DNA from: Acidobacteriota bacterium
Lineage (GTDB): Bacteria > Acidobacteriota > Vicinamibacteria > Marinacidobacterales > Marinacidobacteraceae
Direction: 5' to 3'
NCBI GenBank assembly: GCA_009840635.1
Contig: VXNL01000094.1
Span: 62,001 to 126,000 of the forward strand
Length of the DNA stretch: 64,000 bases
The stretch's first letter is position 1. The number at the start of each line of letters is the position of its first letter. The notes beneath the pieces are model-generated. The model had not been told where the DNA came from. It saw only the letters and a list, made by a program, of their open reading frames with translations, and searched no databases. Made by a program: the position numbers and the translations under genes. Below, piece by piece: positions 17,578-26,575 of the stretch.

Positions 17578-20291
17578 CTTCCGTACCCGGCACCGGGGCC
17601 GGACTGCGGCGGGCGTTCCTGGACTTCTTCGCCGCCCGGGATCACCTGGTGGTCAAGAGTTCGCCGCTCGTTCCACGGGACGACCCGACGCTGCTGTTCG
17701 CGAACGCCGGCATGAACCAGTTCAAGAACTACTTCCTGGGCCGCGAGACGCCGCCGAAACCCCGGGCGGTCAGCGTCCAGAAATGCGTCCGCGCCGGCGG
17801 CAAGCACAACGATCTCGAGAACGTGGGCCTGACCGCGCGGCATCACACGTTCTTCGAGATGCTGGGGAACTTCTCCTTCGGGGACTACTTCAAGGAAGAG
17901 GCTGTGGCTCTCGCCTGGGAGTTCCTGACCCGGGACCTGGGACTCGACCCGGGACGGCTCTCCGCGTCCGTCTTCGCCGGTGACGAGACCACCCCCGCGG
18001 ACGACGAGGCGCGCGAAATCTGGAAGTCGTACCTGCCCGAGGACCGGATTGCCTCACTCCCGGCCGCCGAGAACTTCTGGTCGATGGGCGATACCGGGCC
18101 GTGCGGCCCCTGCTCCGAGATCCACTACGACCAGGGGTCCGGCTACCGCGGGGACGACCGGTATCTCGAGATCTGGAACCTCGTGTTCATGCAGTTCGAC
18201 CGCGACGAGGCGGGGATTCTGACCCCGCTGCCCGCCCCCTCGGTCGATACCGGGATGGGACTCGAGCGCCTTGCCGCGGTGCTTTCCGGCGTGGACTCGA
18301 ACTACGACACCGACCTCTTCGTCCCGCTCATCGACGCCGTCCACGAACGCGCCTCCGGCGAGGTGGATCCCGAAACGGTACGAACGGCGGCCCGGGTGAT
18401 CGCGGACCACGCGCGCGCCACCGCGTTCCTGATCGCGGACGGCGTTCTGCCGGCGAACGAGGGCCGCGGTTACGTGCTCCGCAAGATCATCCGCCGGGCC
18501 CTGCGTTTCGGGCGCAGGGCGGGAATGCCGGAGCCGGTGCTGCCCGAGATCACCGCGCTCGCCATCTCCGGAATGGAGGACGCGTGGCCCGAACTGGGCC
18601 TTTCGCGGGACCTGATCCTGCGCGTCGCCGCGTTCGAGGAGGAACGCTTCTCGGGGACGCTCTCGACCGCGATGAACCAGCTCGAGCGGGTGCTGGCCCG
18701 GGATTCGGTGCGCCAGGCAGCCGAAGTGCCGGGCGATGATGCCTTCCGCCTCTACGACACCTTCGGGCTCCCTCTCGATCTCGTGGACGAAGTCGCGCGC
18801 GAACAGGGAATGTCGGTGGACCACGCGGCGTTCGAGGCCCGGATGCGCGAGCAGCGCGAACGCGCGCGCCAGTCGTGGAAGGGCAAGCCCGCGACGGCTT
18901 CCACGGCCTACCGCGACCTCGCGGGCGCCGAGCCGACCCGTTTTCTCGGCTATGACGGCACGGAGGCGGACGGGTGCCGGGTGCTCGCGGCGCTCGCCAC
19001 CGGGGAAGGCGAGGCTCCGGTTGCCGTCCCGGCGCTGCCCGAAGGCGCTGCCGGGGAGCTGATTCTCGACCGGACACCGTTCTATCCCGAGGGAGGCGGA
19101 CAGGTCGCGGACCGCGGACTGCTCCGCTCGGCGGGCGGGGTCGCCGAGGTCTTCGACGCCCAGACCCGCGACGGCCTGGTCGTGCACTCCGTCCGCATGC
19201 GGGAGGGCTCCATCGGCGCCGGGGAACCGGTCGAGGCCTTCGTGGACGGTACCCGCCGCCGGGGCGCGGCGGAGCACCACACCATGACCCATCTCCTCCA
19301 CGCGGCGCTCCGGGACACCCTCGGGCCGCACGTGAAACAGGCCGGCTCGCTCGTTGCCCCGGACCGGCTGCGGTTCGATTTCACCCACTTCGCGGCGCTC
19401 ACCCCGGCCGAGATCGAGACCATCGAAGGCCGCGTGAACGAGCAGATCCGGGCCGACCGGGAAGTGCTGGCGAGCGTGATGTCCCTCGATGCCGCGCTTG
19501 CCCGCGGCGCCCTCGCATTCTTCGGCGACAAGTACGGCACCGAGGTCCGCGTCATCGAGGTGCCCGAGTTCAGCATCGAACTCTGCGGCGGGACGCATCT
19601 CGGGGCGACCGGGCAGGCCGGACTGTTCGTCATCATCTCCGAGGAGTCCGTGTCCGCCGGAGTCCGCCGGGTCGAGGCGCTCACCGGCCGGCCGGCGGTC
19701 GAATACGTCGTCCGCGGACGTCGCCTCCTCGGCGACATCGGACGGGCGGCGAAGACGCGTCCCGAGGAGGCCGCCCGGAAGGTCGAGAAGCTGCGCGCCG
19801 ACTTGAAGCGGATGCAGCGGGACGTGGAGCGCCTTCAGGATCGGCTGGCGGTCGGCGCGGCGGCAAACCGGGCTGTTGATGCCGGGAGCGCCAGCTTTGC
19901 GTTCGATACCACCGAACCAACGGTTACGGTGAGTCGCGCTGCCGAAACCGTCGCCGGTGTCCGGGTATGGATGCCGGCCCCGTTCGACGGGATCTCGAAG
20001 AACGAACACCGCCGCCTGATGGACGCGTTTCGGGACCGGCAGGATGTGGGGCCCTGGGTCGCAGTTTCGGCGGCCGTCCGCGACGGGCGCGCCGCGGTCA
20101 TTCTGGGGGTCTCGCCCGAAGTCGCCGAGAGGCTGCCGGCCGACCAGCTCCTCCGGGAAGCGGCGGCGGCGATCGGGGGCCGCGCCGGCGGCCGCGCCGA
20201 CCGCGCCGAGGGAGGCGGTCCCGATCCGGCCGGTCTTCCGGCCCTGAACGACCACGTCCGGGCCGCCATCCGCAGCACGTTCGGGAACTGA
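17574..20291 (+). CDS. alaS: Alanyl-tRNA synthetase
   Basis: Charges tRNA-Ala. The 905-residue class II enzyme shows RRAFLDFFAARDHLVVKSSPLVP at the N-terminus, LLFANAGMNQFKNYFLG (motif 2 area), the RHHTFFEMLGNFSFGDYF block, motif 3 GMGLERL, the editing-domain zinc ligands HHTMTHLLHAAL (about 568) and CGGTHLGATG (about 670), and a C-terminal DHHA1-type domain. Length matches the family. It ends the plus-strand run that starts at rsmE or earlier, and the following gap before yhhQ contains a hairpin. Confidence 0.98.
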   Translation: MTSVPGTGAGLRRAFLDFFAARDHLVVKSSPLVPRDDPTLLFANAGMNQFKNYFLGRETPPKPRAVSVQKCVRAGGKHNDLENVGLTARHHTFFEMLGNFSFGDYFKEEAVALAWEFLTRDLGLDPGRLSASVFAGDETTPADDEAREIWKSYLPEDRIASLPAAENFWSMGDTGPCGPCSEIHYDQGSGYRGDDRYLEIWNLVFMQFDRDEAGILTPLPAPSVDTGMGLERLAAVLSGVDSNYDTDLFVPLIDAVHERASGEVDPETVRTAARVIADHARATAFLIADGVLPANEGRGYVLRKIIRRALRFGRRAGMPEPVLPEITALAISGMEDAWPELGLSRDLILRVAAFEEERFSGTLSTAMNQLERVLARDSVRQAAEVPGDDAFRLYDTFGLPLDLVDEVAREQGMSVDHAAFEARMREQRERARQSWKGKPATASTAYRDLAGAEPTRFLGYDGTEADGCRVLAALATGEGEAPVAVPALPEGAAGELILDRTPFYPEGGGQVADRGLLRSAGGVAEVFDAQTRDGLVVHSVRMREGSIGAGEPVEAFVDGTRRRGAAEHHTMTHLLHAALRDTLGPHVKQAGSLVAPDRLRFDFTHFAALTPAEIETIEGRVNEQIRADREVLASVMSLDAALARGALAFFGDKYGTEVRVIEVPEFSIELCGGTHLGATGQAGLFVIISEESVSAGVRRVEALTGRPAVEYVVRGRRLLGDIGRAAKTRPEEAARKVEKLRADLKRMQRDVERLQDRLAVGAAANRAVDAGSASFAFDTTEPTVTVSRAAETVAGVRVWMPAPFDGISKNEHRRLMDAFRDRQDVGPWVAVSAAVRDGRAAVILGVSPEVAERLPADQLLREAAAAIGGRAGGRADRAEGGGPDPAGLPALNDHVRAAIRSTFGN

Positions 20292-20294
20292 TCC

Positions 20295-20316
20295 CCGGGC
20301 GCGGCGGCCCGCCCGG
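20295..20316. terminator. Possible bidirectional terminator hairpin between alaS and yhhQ
   Basis: CCGGGCG (20295-20301) and CGCCCGG (20310-20316) form a perfect 7-bp GC stem around an 8-base loop, in the 34-bp gap between two convergent genes. There is no T-run on either side, so intrinsic termination is uncertain. Confidence 0.35.
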
Positions 20317-20325
20317 CGCCGGCCG

Positions 20326-21051
20326 TCAGAACATCCGGGTTCGCGCCGGCCTGTCGTCCGCGGGGGCTTCCTCGATCCCGAGCCGGTTTCGCAGGAACCA
20401 CACCGCCCCGTAGACGAGCGGAGTGTCCACGACGGCGACGAACCACTTGAAGACCACTCCGTTGGCGATCAGGATCGGCAGCCGCTCCGGGGTGATCTCG
20501 CTTGCCCCCAGCAAGGAGAGGATGGTGGTCACGAGGATCGTGTCCACGAGTTGCGAGGTGAACGTGGAGGCGTTGTTCCGAAGCCACAGATGGCGTCCTG
20601 CGGTCCGGCGCTTCCAGTAGTGGAAGAGCCGGATGTCGAGGTACTGCGCCCCCAGATAGGCGCACATCGAAGCTGTGACCGCAACCCCCTGGATCCCGAA
20701 GACCAGGTCGAAAGTGGCGTCGCTCACGGCGCTCCAGCCCGCCGCCGGCACCCAGTTGGAGAGCATCACCAGGCCCACGACGAAGACGCTCGCAAAGAAC
20801 CCGGCCGTCACCAGTTGGCTCACCCGCCGGCGGCCGTAGAACTCCGACAGCACGTCCGTGCAGATGAACGTGACCGGATACGCCAGGATCCCCACCGAGA
20901 GTTCCATCCGCGGCTCCAGGCCGATCAGGCCGAGAACGGGAATCTCCCAGACGAAGAACTTCCGGAAGATCAGGTTGCAGGCGATGAGCGCCGCGATGAA
21001 GACCGCGGCGAGGGTCAGGAAGACCTGCTCGCGGACGCGAGGGTTTTCCAC
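20326..21051 (-). CDS. yhhQ: Queuosine precursor transporter (YhhQ/DUF165 family)
   Basis: Integral membrane protein predicted to import preQ0/preQ1 for queuosine modification of tRNA. The 241 residues contain six hydrophobic segments. The family landmarks AACNLIFRKF-like start, PVTFICTDVLSEFYGRR (about 58-75), the internal SNWVP segment and STFTSQLVDTILVTTIL are all visible. It is the last gene of a minus-strand group with aguB, seven bases apart. The C-terminal 20 residues are charged and unconserved. Confidence 0.9.
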   Translation of the reverse strand: MENPRVREQVFLTLAAVFIAALIACNLIFRKFFVWEIPVLGLIGLEPRMELSVGILAYPVTFICTDVLSEFYGRRRVSQLVTAGFFASVFVVGLVMLSNWVPAAGWSAVSDATFDLVFGIQGVAVTASMCAYLGAQYLDIRLFHYWKRRTAGRHLWLRNNASTFTSQLVDTILVTTILSLLGASEITPERLPILIANGVVFKWFVAVVDTPLVYGAVWFLRNRLGIEEAPADDRPARTRMF

Positions 21052-21057
21052 GGTCCG

Positions 21058-21945
21058 CTAGCGCGCTTTCCCGGGATCCGGCGCGACCCGCAACAGGCCG
21101 CCGTAGGTGTCCGTCCGCCGGTCCCGGAAGAACTGGAGCAGCTCCCGGAGTTCCCGATTCCGGCCGAAGTCGAGATCGGCGAACACGACGTCGGGGTCCG
21201 CGCCGGCGCGGGCGACCACCTCGCCGAAGGGATCGCACACGAAGCTGCCGCCGTAGTAGGTCATGGGACCCTCGACCCCCACCCGGTTGGGAGCCCCGAC
21301 GAAGACGCCGTTCGCGATCGCGTGACCGCGCATGACCGTCCGCCACGCGTCTTCCGAGGAGTAGTCCGGACGATCCGGCTCGCTGCCGATGGCGGTGGGG
21401 AAGAGCAGCAGGTCGGCGCCGCCGAGAGCAAGGAGGCGCGCCGTCTCCGGGAACCACGAGTCCCAGCAGACACCGACCCCGATGCGCCCGTACGCCGTCT
21501 CCCAGACGGGATAGCCGGTATCGCCGGGCGTGAAGTAGTACTTCTCGTGGTAGCCGGGACCGTCCGGAATGTGGTTCTTGCGGTAGAGGCCGAGTTGCCG
21601 GCCGTCCGCGTCGTAGAGCACCGCGGCGTTGAAGAGCACTCCCGGGGCCGCTTCCTCGAAGACGGGCACCACGAGCACGATGCCGAGTTCGGCGGCGAGC
21701 CGGCCGAGTTCCCGAACCCGTTCCGACGGCTGCCGTTCCGCCAGCCGCCAGCCTTCTACCGCGACCTGCCGCGGGAAGTACGGGAGGTCGTACAACTCGG
21801 GAAGGCAGACGATCCGGGCGCCGCCGGCGGCCGCCGCGCGAACGGCCTCGACCGCGCCCCGGTGCGCGGCGTCCCGACTCGGCTCGATCGCCCGCTGGAT
21901 GAGGGCAAGCCGGGGGCGGCCGGTTGACTGCGGGTCAGCGGGCAT
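21058..21945 (-). CDS. aguB: N-carbamoylputrescine amidase
   Basis: Carbon-nitrogen hydrolase that converts N-carbamoylputrescine to putrescine, CO2 and ammonia. The 295 residues carry the nitrilase-fold triad: Glu50 in CLPELYDLPYF, Lys123 in YRKNHIPDGPGYHEKYYF and Cys160 in GVCWDSWFPETARL. The DGPGYHEKYYFTPGD stretch is characteristic of the plant/bacterial AguB group rather than of generic amidases. The presence of aguA in the same strand group supports the assignment. Confidence 0.93.
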   Translation of the reverse strand: MPADPQSTGRPRLALIQRAIEPSRDAAHRGAVEAVRAAAAGGARIVCLPELYDLPYFPRQVAVEGWRLAERQPSERVRELGRLAAELGIVLVVPVFEEAAPGVLFNAAVLYDADGRQLGLYRKNHIPDGPGYHEKYYFTPGDTGYPVWETAYGRIGVGVCWDSWFPETARLLALGGADLLLFPTAIGSEPDRPDYSSEDAWRTVMRGHAIANGVFVGAPNRVGVEGPMTYYGGSFVCDPFGEVVARAGADPDVVFADLDFGRNRELRELLQFFRDRRTDTYGGLLRVAPDPGKAR

Positions 21946-22009
21946 CGGCTAATTCTGCCGTGCGCGGGCCCGCCGGCAAGGCGCCGGGGCGGGCCGGGGA
22001 ACGGTCACG

Positions 22010-23389
22010 CTATCCGGCCACCAGACCGAGCAGCACGAATCCGGCGAGTGCGGCTCCCGCGCCGATGAGGGCGTAGGGGAACTGCGTCCTGACGTGTTCC
22101 ATGATGGAACACCCGGCGCTCCGCGCGGCAAGTACGGTGGCGTCCCCGTAGAAACAGGCGTGGGAGCCGAAGGCGCCCGCGGAAACCAGCGCTCCCAGCG
22201 TCAACGGCAGCGGAGCTCCCAACTCCGTCGCGAGGCCGACCACCACGGGCATGCTGACGGTGTACGCCCCCCAGAACGATCCGGTGGCGAACGCGACTCC
22301 CGAAAGGGTGACGAACACGAGCGCCGGAAGCATCCAGGCGCTCGCGATGGGCTGCACGCTGCCGATCACGAACCCGGTCAGGCCGAGGGCGGCGTTCACG
22401 TCCCGCAGGATGAAGGAGACGAGCACGATCCCGAGGGGGTAGACCATCTTCTCCATGCCGAGGAAGGCGCCGTCGGCGACGGGTCCCAGGCCGCCGGCTG
22501 GCCTCACGAGCGCGGTGAGGAGCAACGCCAGCCCCAGGGCGGTCACCACGCCAAAGAGTGCATCCCCGCCGAGTGCCAGGGTGGCCGCAGGCAGCACCAG
22601 GATCGGGATCAGGAAGGCCGGCGTCCGCAGGCCGGGACGCGCCGGCGCCTGGTTGGCGGTCGGTTCGAGGCTCTCGTCGAGCGCCGCGGTCGCCGGAACG
22701 GCGCCCGACCGGAGTTCGCGCTCGGCAGCCGCCATCGGCCCGAGATCCCGGACCGCCCCCAGGATGACCGCGAGCACCAGCAGGATCGCGAACCACGGGT
22801 AGAGGAGATAGGGGATGAGGGAGACGTAGAGCTCTGTCCCGCCGCCCGCCTCGGCGAGCCCGTTCGCTTCGAGGAGGCCGGCGATGAAGACCGTCCAGGT
22901 CGAAGCGGGTATCAGCACGCAGATGGGCGCCGCCGTGCTGTCCACCACGTAGGCGAGGCGGGCCCGCGAGATGCCCATCCGGTCCGCCGCTCCCCGAAAC
23001 GCCGCCCCGACCGCCAACGCGTTCAGGTAGTCGTCCACGAAGGTCACCACACCGAGTCCGAAGGCGCCCAGCAGGACCCCCCGGCGTGTCCGGAGCCGGC
23101 GGGAAAGCGCCTCGCCGAAGGCCTTCGATCCTCCGGCGCGCGCCAGGATGCCGATCAGGGCGCCGAAGAGCAACACCACGAGGACCACCCAGACGCTCGC
23201 CGGCTCGGCCATCACGGACTGGGCATTGTCGAGAAACGCGCCCAGGAAGCCCCCCCGCGAAAGCATCAGGTGCCCGAGCAGCGACCCGAAGATCAGGGCT
23301 TCCAGCGGCCGGCGGGTCCATACCGCAAGCCCCAGGACCGCGAGGCTGGGTATCAGGCTGAGCGCGCCCCAGCCCCCCGCGCCGCTCAC
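22010..23389 (-). CDS. NhaC family antiporter between aguA and aguB
   Basis: A 459-residue inner-membrane transporter with about 11-12 hydrophobic segments and the Na+/H+ antiporter NhaC family layout: PLEALIFGSLLGHL near the N-terminus, FVDDYLNALAVGAAF (about 123), DSTAAPICVLIPASTW (about 157), and a second half with KMVYPLGIVLVSFILRDVN and FATGSFWGAYTVSMPVV. A charged loop (about 235-270) separates the halves. The family exchanges sodium or organic substrates for protons. Its position between the agmatine deiminase and N-carbamoylputrescine amidase genes suggests that it may carry a substrate or product of that pathway; this is inference. Confidence 0.85.
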   Translation of the reverse strand: MSGAGGWGALSLIPSLAVLGLAVWTRRPLEALIFGSLLGHLMLSRGGFLGAFLDNAQSVMAEPASVWVVLVVLLFGALIGILARAGGSKAFGEALSRRLRTRRGVLLGAFGLGVVTFVDDYLNALAVGAAFRGAADRMGISRARLAYVVDSTAAPICVLIPASTWTVFIAGLLEANGLAEAGGGTELYVSLIPYLLYPWFAILLVLAVILGAVRDLGPMAAAERELRSGAVPATAALDESLEPTANQAPARPGLRTPAFLIPILVLPAATLALGGDALFGVVTALGLALLLTALVRPAGGLGPVADGAFLGMEKMVYPLGIVLVSFILRDVNAALGLTGFVIGSVQPIASAWMLPALVFVTLSGVAFATGSFWGAYTVSMPVVVGLATELGAPLPLTLGALVSAGAFGSHACFYGDATVLAARSAGCSIMEHVRTQFPYALIGAGAALAGFVLLGLVAG

Positions 23390-23477
23390 GCGCTCACGAC
23401 CGCAGGACCAGGTCCGGTGCGCTCCAACCCGTCCTTACCCTTCGACAACGGCTGGCGCAGGTTCCGTCGCACCCCCG

Positions 23478-24791
23478 CTACCGGACCGCTCGACGGGGTT
23501 CCTGTTGGAGGATGCAGTGGATTCCGCCGCCGCCGAGGTTCACGGCCATGGCGTCGAGGGGCAACACCTCGCGGCCCGGAAACACCTCGCGCAGGATGGC
23601 GAGCGCCCGCTCGTCCTTCTCCCTCAGGCTCTCCGGCATTCCGGGCTTCCAGTACTTCTGGGCCAGCACGAGGCCGTTCGTCACCTGGAAGTTCAGATAG
23701 CTCGCCGCCGCGACCACCTTGATTGCGTCGTCCGGCGCGATGGTGGATCCGTCCTCGTATTCGAGCGGCTGGATGTAGTCGAACACGCCGTCCCCGGCCC
23801 GCATCGTTTCGAAGAGCGAATCCGGCGCGGGCACGCGCACGATGCGGAAGGGGTTTCCGTCCTGGTCCGTCGCGGCGCTCAGCCTCCGGAAGCTCTCCTC
23901 GAGCCGTTCGTGACTGATGGCGGCGATGGGATCGGTCCGGCGTTCCTCCTCCGTGACTTCGGCGAGCAGGATCGTTTCCGGGTCCGCGAAGCGGGCGAAC
24001 TCATCCACGTGGCCGCCGGTGGTGATGACGGTGTAGACGCCGCCCGGGAGCCGGCCGCGGAACGTCAGTTCGTCCTCGGCCATGCCCTCGGCGAGCCAGA
24101 TGACCTTCGAGATCCCCAAAGTGCGCCGGAACTCCTCCTCCATGGCCTCGAAGGTCCATCCCGGGTTGCGCTGGAGCTCCACCGCCTCCACGGCGAGCAT
24201 CACGCCCTTGCCGTTGAACTCGCGCGAGCCGCCTTCGCTGATCAGCGCCGACTTCACGACCTCCAGCCCGAGGAGGTCGGCGACGTGGCGGTCCACGGCC
24301 TCCTCGAGGCGGGAGTTCGGGCTGTCCGGGGACTCGTAGCCCCACATGTTGAATCCGAAATCGACGACCCGGAGGCCGCCTCGATCACCCCGCAAGAAGA
24401 TCGGTCCCATGTCCCGCATCCAGATGTCGCCGTGCGGCACGGCGTGGATGGCCACGTGACCGTCCGGCACTTCCTCTTGCCGAATGCGCTCCCGGATGCG
24501 ACCCGCCTCGGCATCATCCTGGGCCAGCAGCTCGATGGCCACTCTGCCCTCGGTGGCGCGAATGATGTCGATGAGGAGCGGCTCGGTCGACAGTCCCCGC
24601 TTGTTCTCGTAGGTCGGCCAGGCCATCCAGAGGGCGCGGTGCGGTTCGAACTCGGCCGGGAACACGAACGACTCGGCCGCGGGGGCCGCTTCGGAGGCCT
24701 CTTGCGGGTCGCCCCCGCACGCGCAGATCGTGGTCAGGAGCAGGGCGCCCGCGGGATTCAGGGCACTGGAGATACCGCCGGGAGGCCGCAC
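23478..24791 (-). CDS. aguA: Agmatine deiminase (peptidylarginine deiminase fold), exported lipoprotein
   Basis: Converts agmatine to N-carbamoylputrescine and ammonia. The family features are PAEFEPHRALWMAWPTYENK (about 46), DIWMRDMGPIF (about 126), GGHVDEFARF and the C-terminal catalytic cysteine in GGGGIHCILQQEPR (Cys426). Unusually, the first 25 residues look like a signal peptide with a lipobox ICAC (Cys25) followed by GGD, so the enzyme is probably attached outside the cytoplasmic membrane. The n-region has only one Arg, which weakens the prediction slightly. It leads the minus-strand group with the NhaC-type transporter and aguB. Confidence 0.9.
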   Translation of the reverse strand: MRPPGGISSALNPAGALLLTTICACGGDPQEASEAAPAAESFVFPAEFEPHRALWMAWPTYENKRGLSTEPLLIDIIRATEGRVAIELLAQDDAEAGRIRERIRQEEVPDGHVAIHAVPHGDIWMRDMGPIFLRGDRGGLRVVDFGFNMWGYESPDSPNSRLEEAVDRHVADLLGLEVVKSALISEGGSREFNGKGVMLAVEAVELQRNPGWTFEAMEEEFRRTLGISKVIWLAEGMAEDELTFRGRLPGGVYTVITTGGHVDEFARFADPETILLAEVTEEERRTDPIAAISHERLEESFRRLSAATDQDGNPFRIVRVPAPDSLFETMRAGDGVFDYIQPLEYEDGSTIAPDDAIKVVAAASYLNFQVTNGLVLAQKYWKPGMPESLREKDERALAILREVFPGREVLPLDAMAVNLGGGGIHCILQQEPRRAVR

Positions 24792-24836
24792 CGCCCCGAC
24801 TATACTCGCGGCCGCACTGGATCATTGGGGCACCGA

Positions 24837-25154
24837 ATGGCGGACGGCATCAAGAGCGACGAGTTCTTCCGCATCGCCGCCCTGGCGTCGGTCGCCCCTC
24901 CCGAGGGAGAGACGCGGACACGGAACCTTCTCGCCGCCCGCAAGGTGCTCGGGACCTACACGTCGCGGGTCGTGGAGACGGCCAGGAGCGAACCCGAAGC
25001 GCAGCCCGGAGGTCCTTCCGGCGAGGACGCCGCCTGCCCGCTCCGTCCCGACGAGCCGCGCGACGGTTTTCCGGACGGCAAGGCTTTCGAACTCGCTCCC
25101 GAGCGCGGCGAGCGTTTCGTCCAGGTTCCGCGGGTGCTCGGAGGCGGGACGTGA
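24837..25154 (+). CDS. gatC: Aspartyl/glutamyl-tRNA amidotransferase subunit C
   Basis: Small subunit of GatCAB, which amidates Glu-tRNA-Gln or Asp-tRNA-Asn. The 105-residue protein is divergent in its first half (IAALASVAPPEGETRT where LARL typically occurs) but ends with the diagnostic LRPDEPRDGFPDGKAFELAPERGERFVQVPRVL pattern, quoted here only as its key blocks LRPDE, AFELAPER and VQVPRVL. The GTGA overlap with gatA confirms the pairing. A TATACT hexamer at 24801-24806 could be the -10 of its promoter, which would overlap the 5' edge of divergent aguA. Confidence 0.82.
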   Translation: MADGIKSDEFFRIAALASVAPPEGETRTRNLLAARKVLGTYTSRVVETARSEPEAQPGGPSGEDAACPLRPDEPRDGFPDGKAFELAPERGERFVQVPRVLGGGT

Positions 25155-26560
25155 CGCCCGCCGGGGAGGACCCCTCCGGGTTCCCGCTTCCTCCCGGGGA
25201 CCTCGACGTCGCAGGGGCGACCGCGGCCGCGCTCGACCGCGCCGAAGAGGTCGACCGGCGCATCCAGGCCTTCCTGCATCTCGACCGGGAGGGCGCCGCG
25301 GCAACCGCCCGGCGGCTCGAGCGGCAGCCGCCGGACGCCCGGGGACCTCTCTTCGGACTCCCGGTCGCGGTGAAGGACAACATCGCCGTCCGCGGGTTGC
25401 CGTCGACCTCCGGATCCGCCCTCCTCGGCGCCTATCGGGCACCCTACGACGCCACCGTGGTGGAACGCCTCCGGTGCGCCGGCGCGGTGATTCTCGGCAC
25501 GACGAACCTCGACGAGTTCGGCATGGGTTCCGCCACCACGAGCGGGTTCCGGGGCCCGACCCGGAACCCGGTGGACCCCGAGCGCATCGTCGGCGGTTCG
25601 TCGGGAGGTCCGGCAGCGGCCGTCGCCTCCGGAGCGGTCCCGGTAGCCCTCGGAACCGATACCGGCGGCTCCGTCCGGCTGCCGGCGGCGCACACCGGCA
25701 TCTTCGGGCTCCGCCCCACCTACGGGCGCGTCTCCCGTTTCGGGATCACGGCGTACGCGTCTTCCTTCGATCAGGTCGGCTGCCTCGCGGCGCATCCCGA
25801 AGGGCTCGGCCGGGTCCTCTCGGTCATCTCCGGGGCCGACCCCCGCGACGCGACGAGCGTCGATCGGGAGGTGCCGGACTTCGCGGCTGCCGCCGCCCGC
25901 CCCGCCTTCCCCCGCACCGTCGTGGCCTGCAGCGACGACGACATCGCAATCCTGGACTCCCGGTCCCGGGCAGCGTTCCACCGGGCGCTCCACCGGTTCG
26001 AAGCGGGAGGATCCACGATTCGCCGTTTCCGACTGCCGGAAGCGGTCACCACCATTTCCGCCTACTACGTCCTGGCGTGCGCGGAAGCCAGCTCGAACCT
26101 CGCCCGCTTCGACGGCATGCGCTACGGCAACCGGGTGGAGGGTGACGGAACCCTCGCCGCGGCGATACGCGGCAGCCGGACCGCCGGATTCGGAGACGAG
26201 GTGCGCCTGCGGATCCTGCTGGGGACGACGGTTCTCTCGCAGGGCTACCGGGATGCCGTCTACGCGGCGGCCACCGCGGCGCGGAAGGCGATCCGGGACC
26301 GGCTGCTCGGCCACTTCGAGCAAGGAGAGTTCCTGCTCATCCCCGTTGCCAGAACGGCCCCCCGGCGACTGACCGATGCGGTCGCGGCGGGCGCGGACTA
26401 CGACGGGGACCGGTTCACCATCCTGGCTTCCCTCGCCGGGCTCCCTGCCCTCGCGGTCCCTGCCGGCGAGCGCGACGGGCTGCCATTCGGCGTCGAGTTG
26501 ATGGCGCCTCCCTGGCAGGAGGCCGCTCTCCTCTCGGCGGCCGCCGCCTTCACCGGCTAG
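25151..26560 (+). CDS. gatA: Aspartyl/glutamyl-tRNA amidotransferase subunit A
   Basis: Amidase subunit that releases ammonia from glutamine for the transamidation reaction. The 469 residues contain the amidase-signature triad: Lys75 in PVAVKDNIAV, the cis-Ser in GGSSGGPAAAVA (about 149) and the nucleophilic Ser in GTDTGGSVRLPAA (about 177). The GatA-specific YGRVSRFGITAYASSFDQVG block follows. The GTG start overlaps the gatC stop. gatB is not adjacent: the next gene is convergent thiL, 15 bases away, so the third subunit must be encoded elsewhere. Confidence 0.95.
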   Translation: MTPAGEDPSGFPLPPGDLDVAGATAAALDRAEEVDRRIQAFLHLDREGAAATARRLERQPPDARGPLFGLPVAVKDNIAVRGLPSTSGSALLGAYRAPYDATVVERLRCAGAVILGTTNLDEFGMGSATTSGFRGPTRNPVDPERIVGGSSGGPAAAVASGAVPVALGTDTGGSVRLPAAHTGIFGLRPTYGRVSRFGITAYASSFDQVGCLAAHPEGLGRVLSVISGADPRDATSVDREVPDFAAAAARPAFPRTVVACSDDDIAILDSRSRAAFHRALHRFEAGGSTIRRFRLPEAVTTISAYYVLACAEASSNLARFDGMRYGNRVEGDGTLAAAIRGSRTAGFGDEVRLRILLGTTVLSQGYRDAVYAAATAARKAIRDRLLGHFEQGEFLLIPVARTAPRRLTDAVAAGADYDGDRFTILASLAGLPALAVPAGERDGLPFGVELMAPPWQEAALLSAAAAFTG

Positions 26561-26575
26561 CTGTTCCCGAGGCCG

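Noticed and set aside
18054-20255. Very long open frame antisense to alaS (733 codons)
   Set aside because: It is a consequence of high GC and codon bias in the strongly supported alaS gene; it has no domain, no start context and a low-complexity composition.
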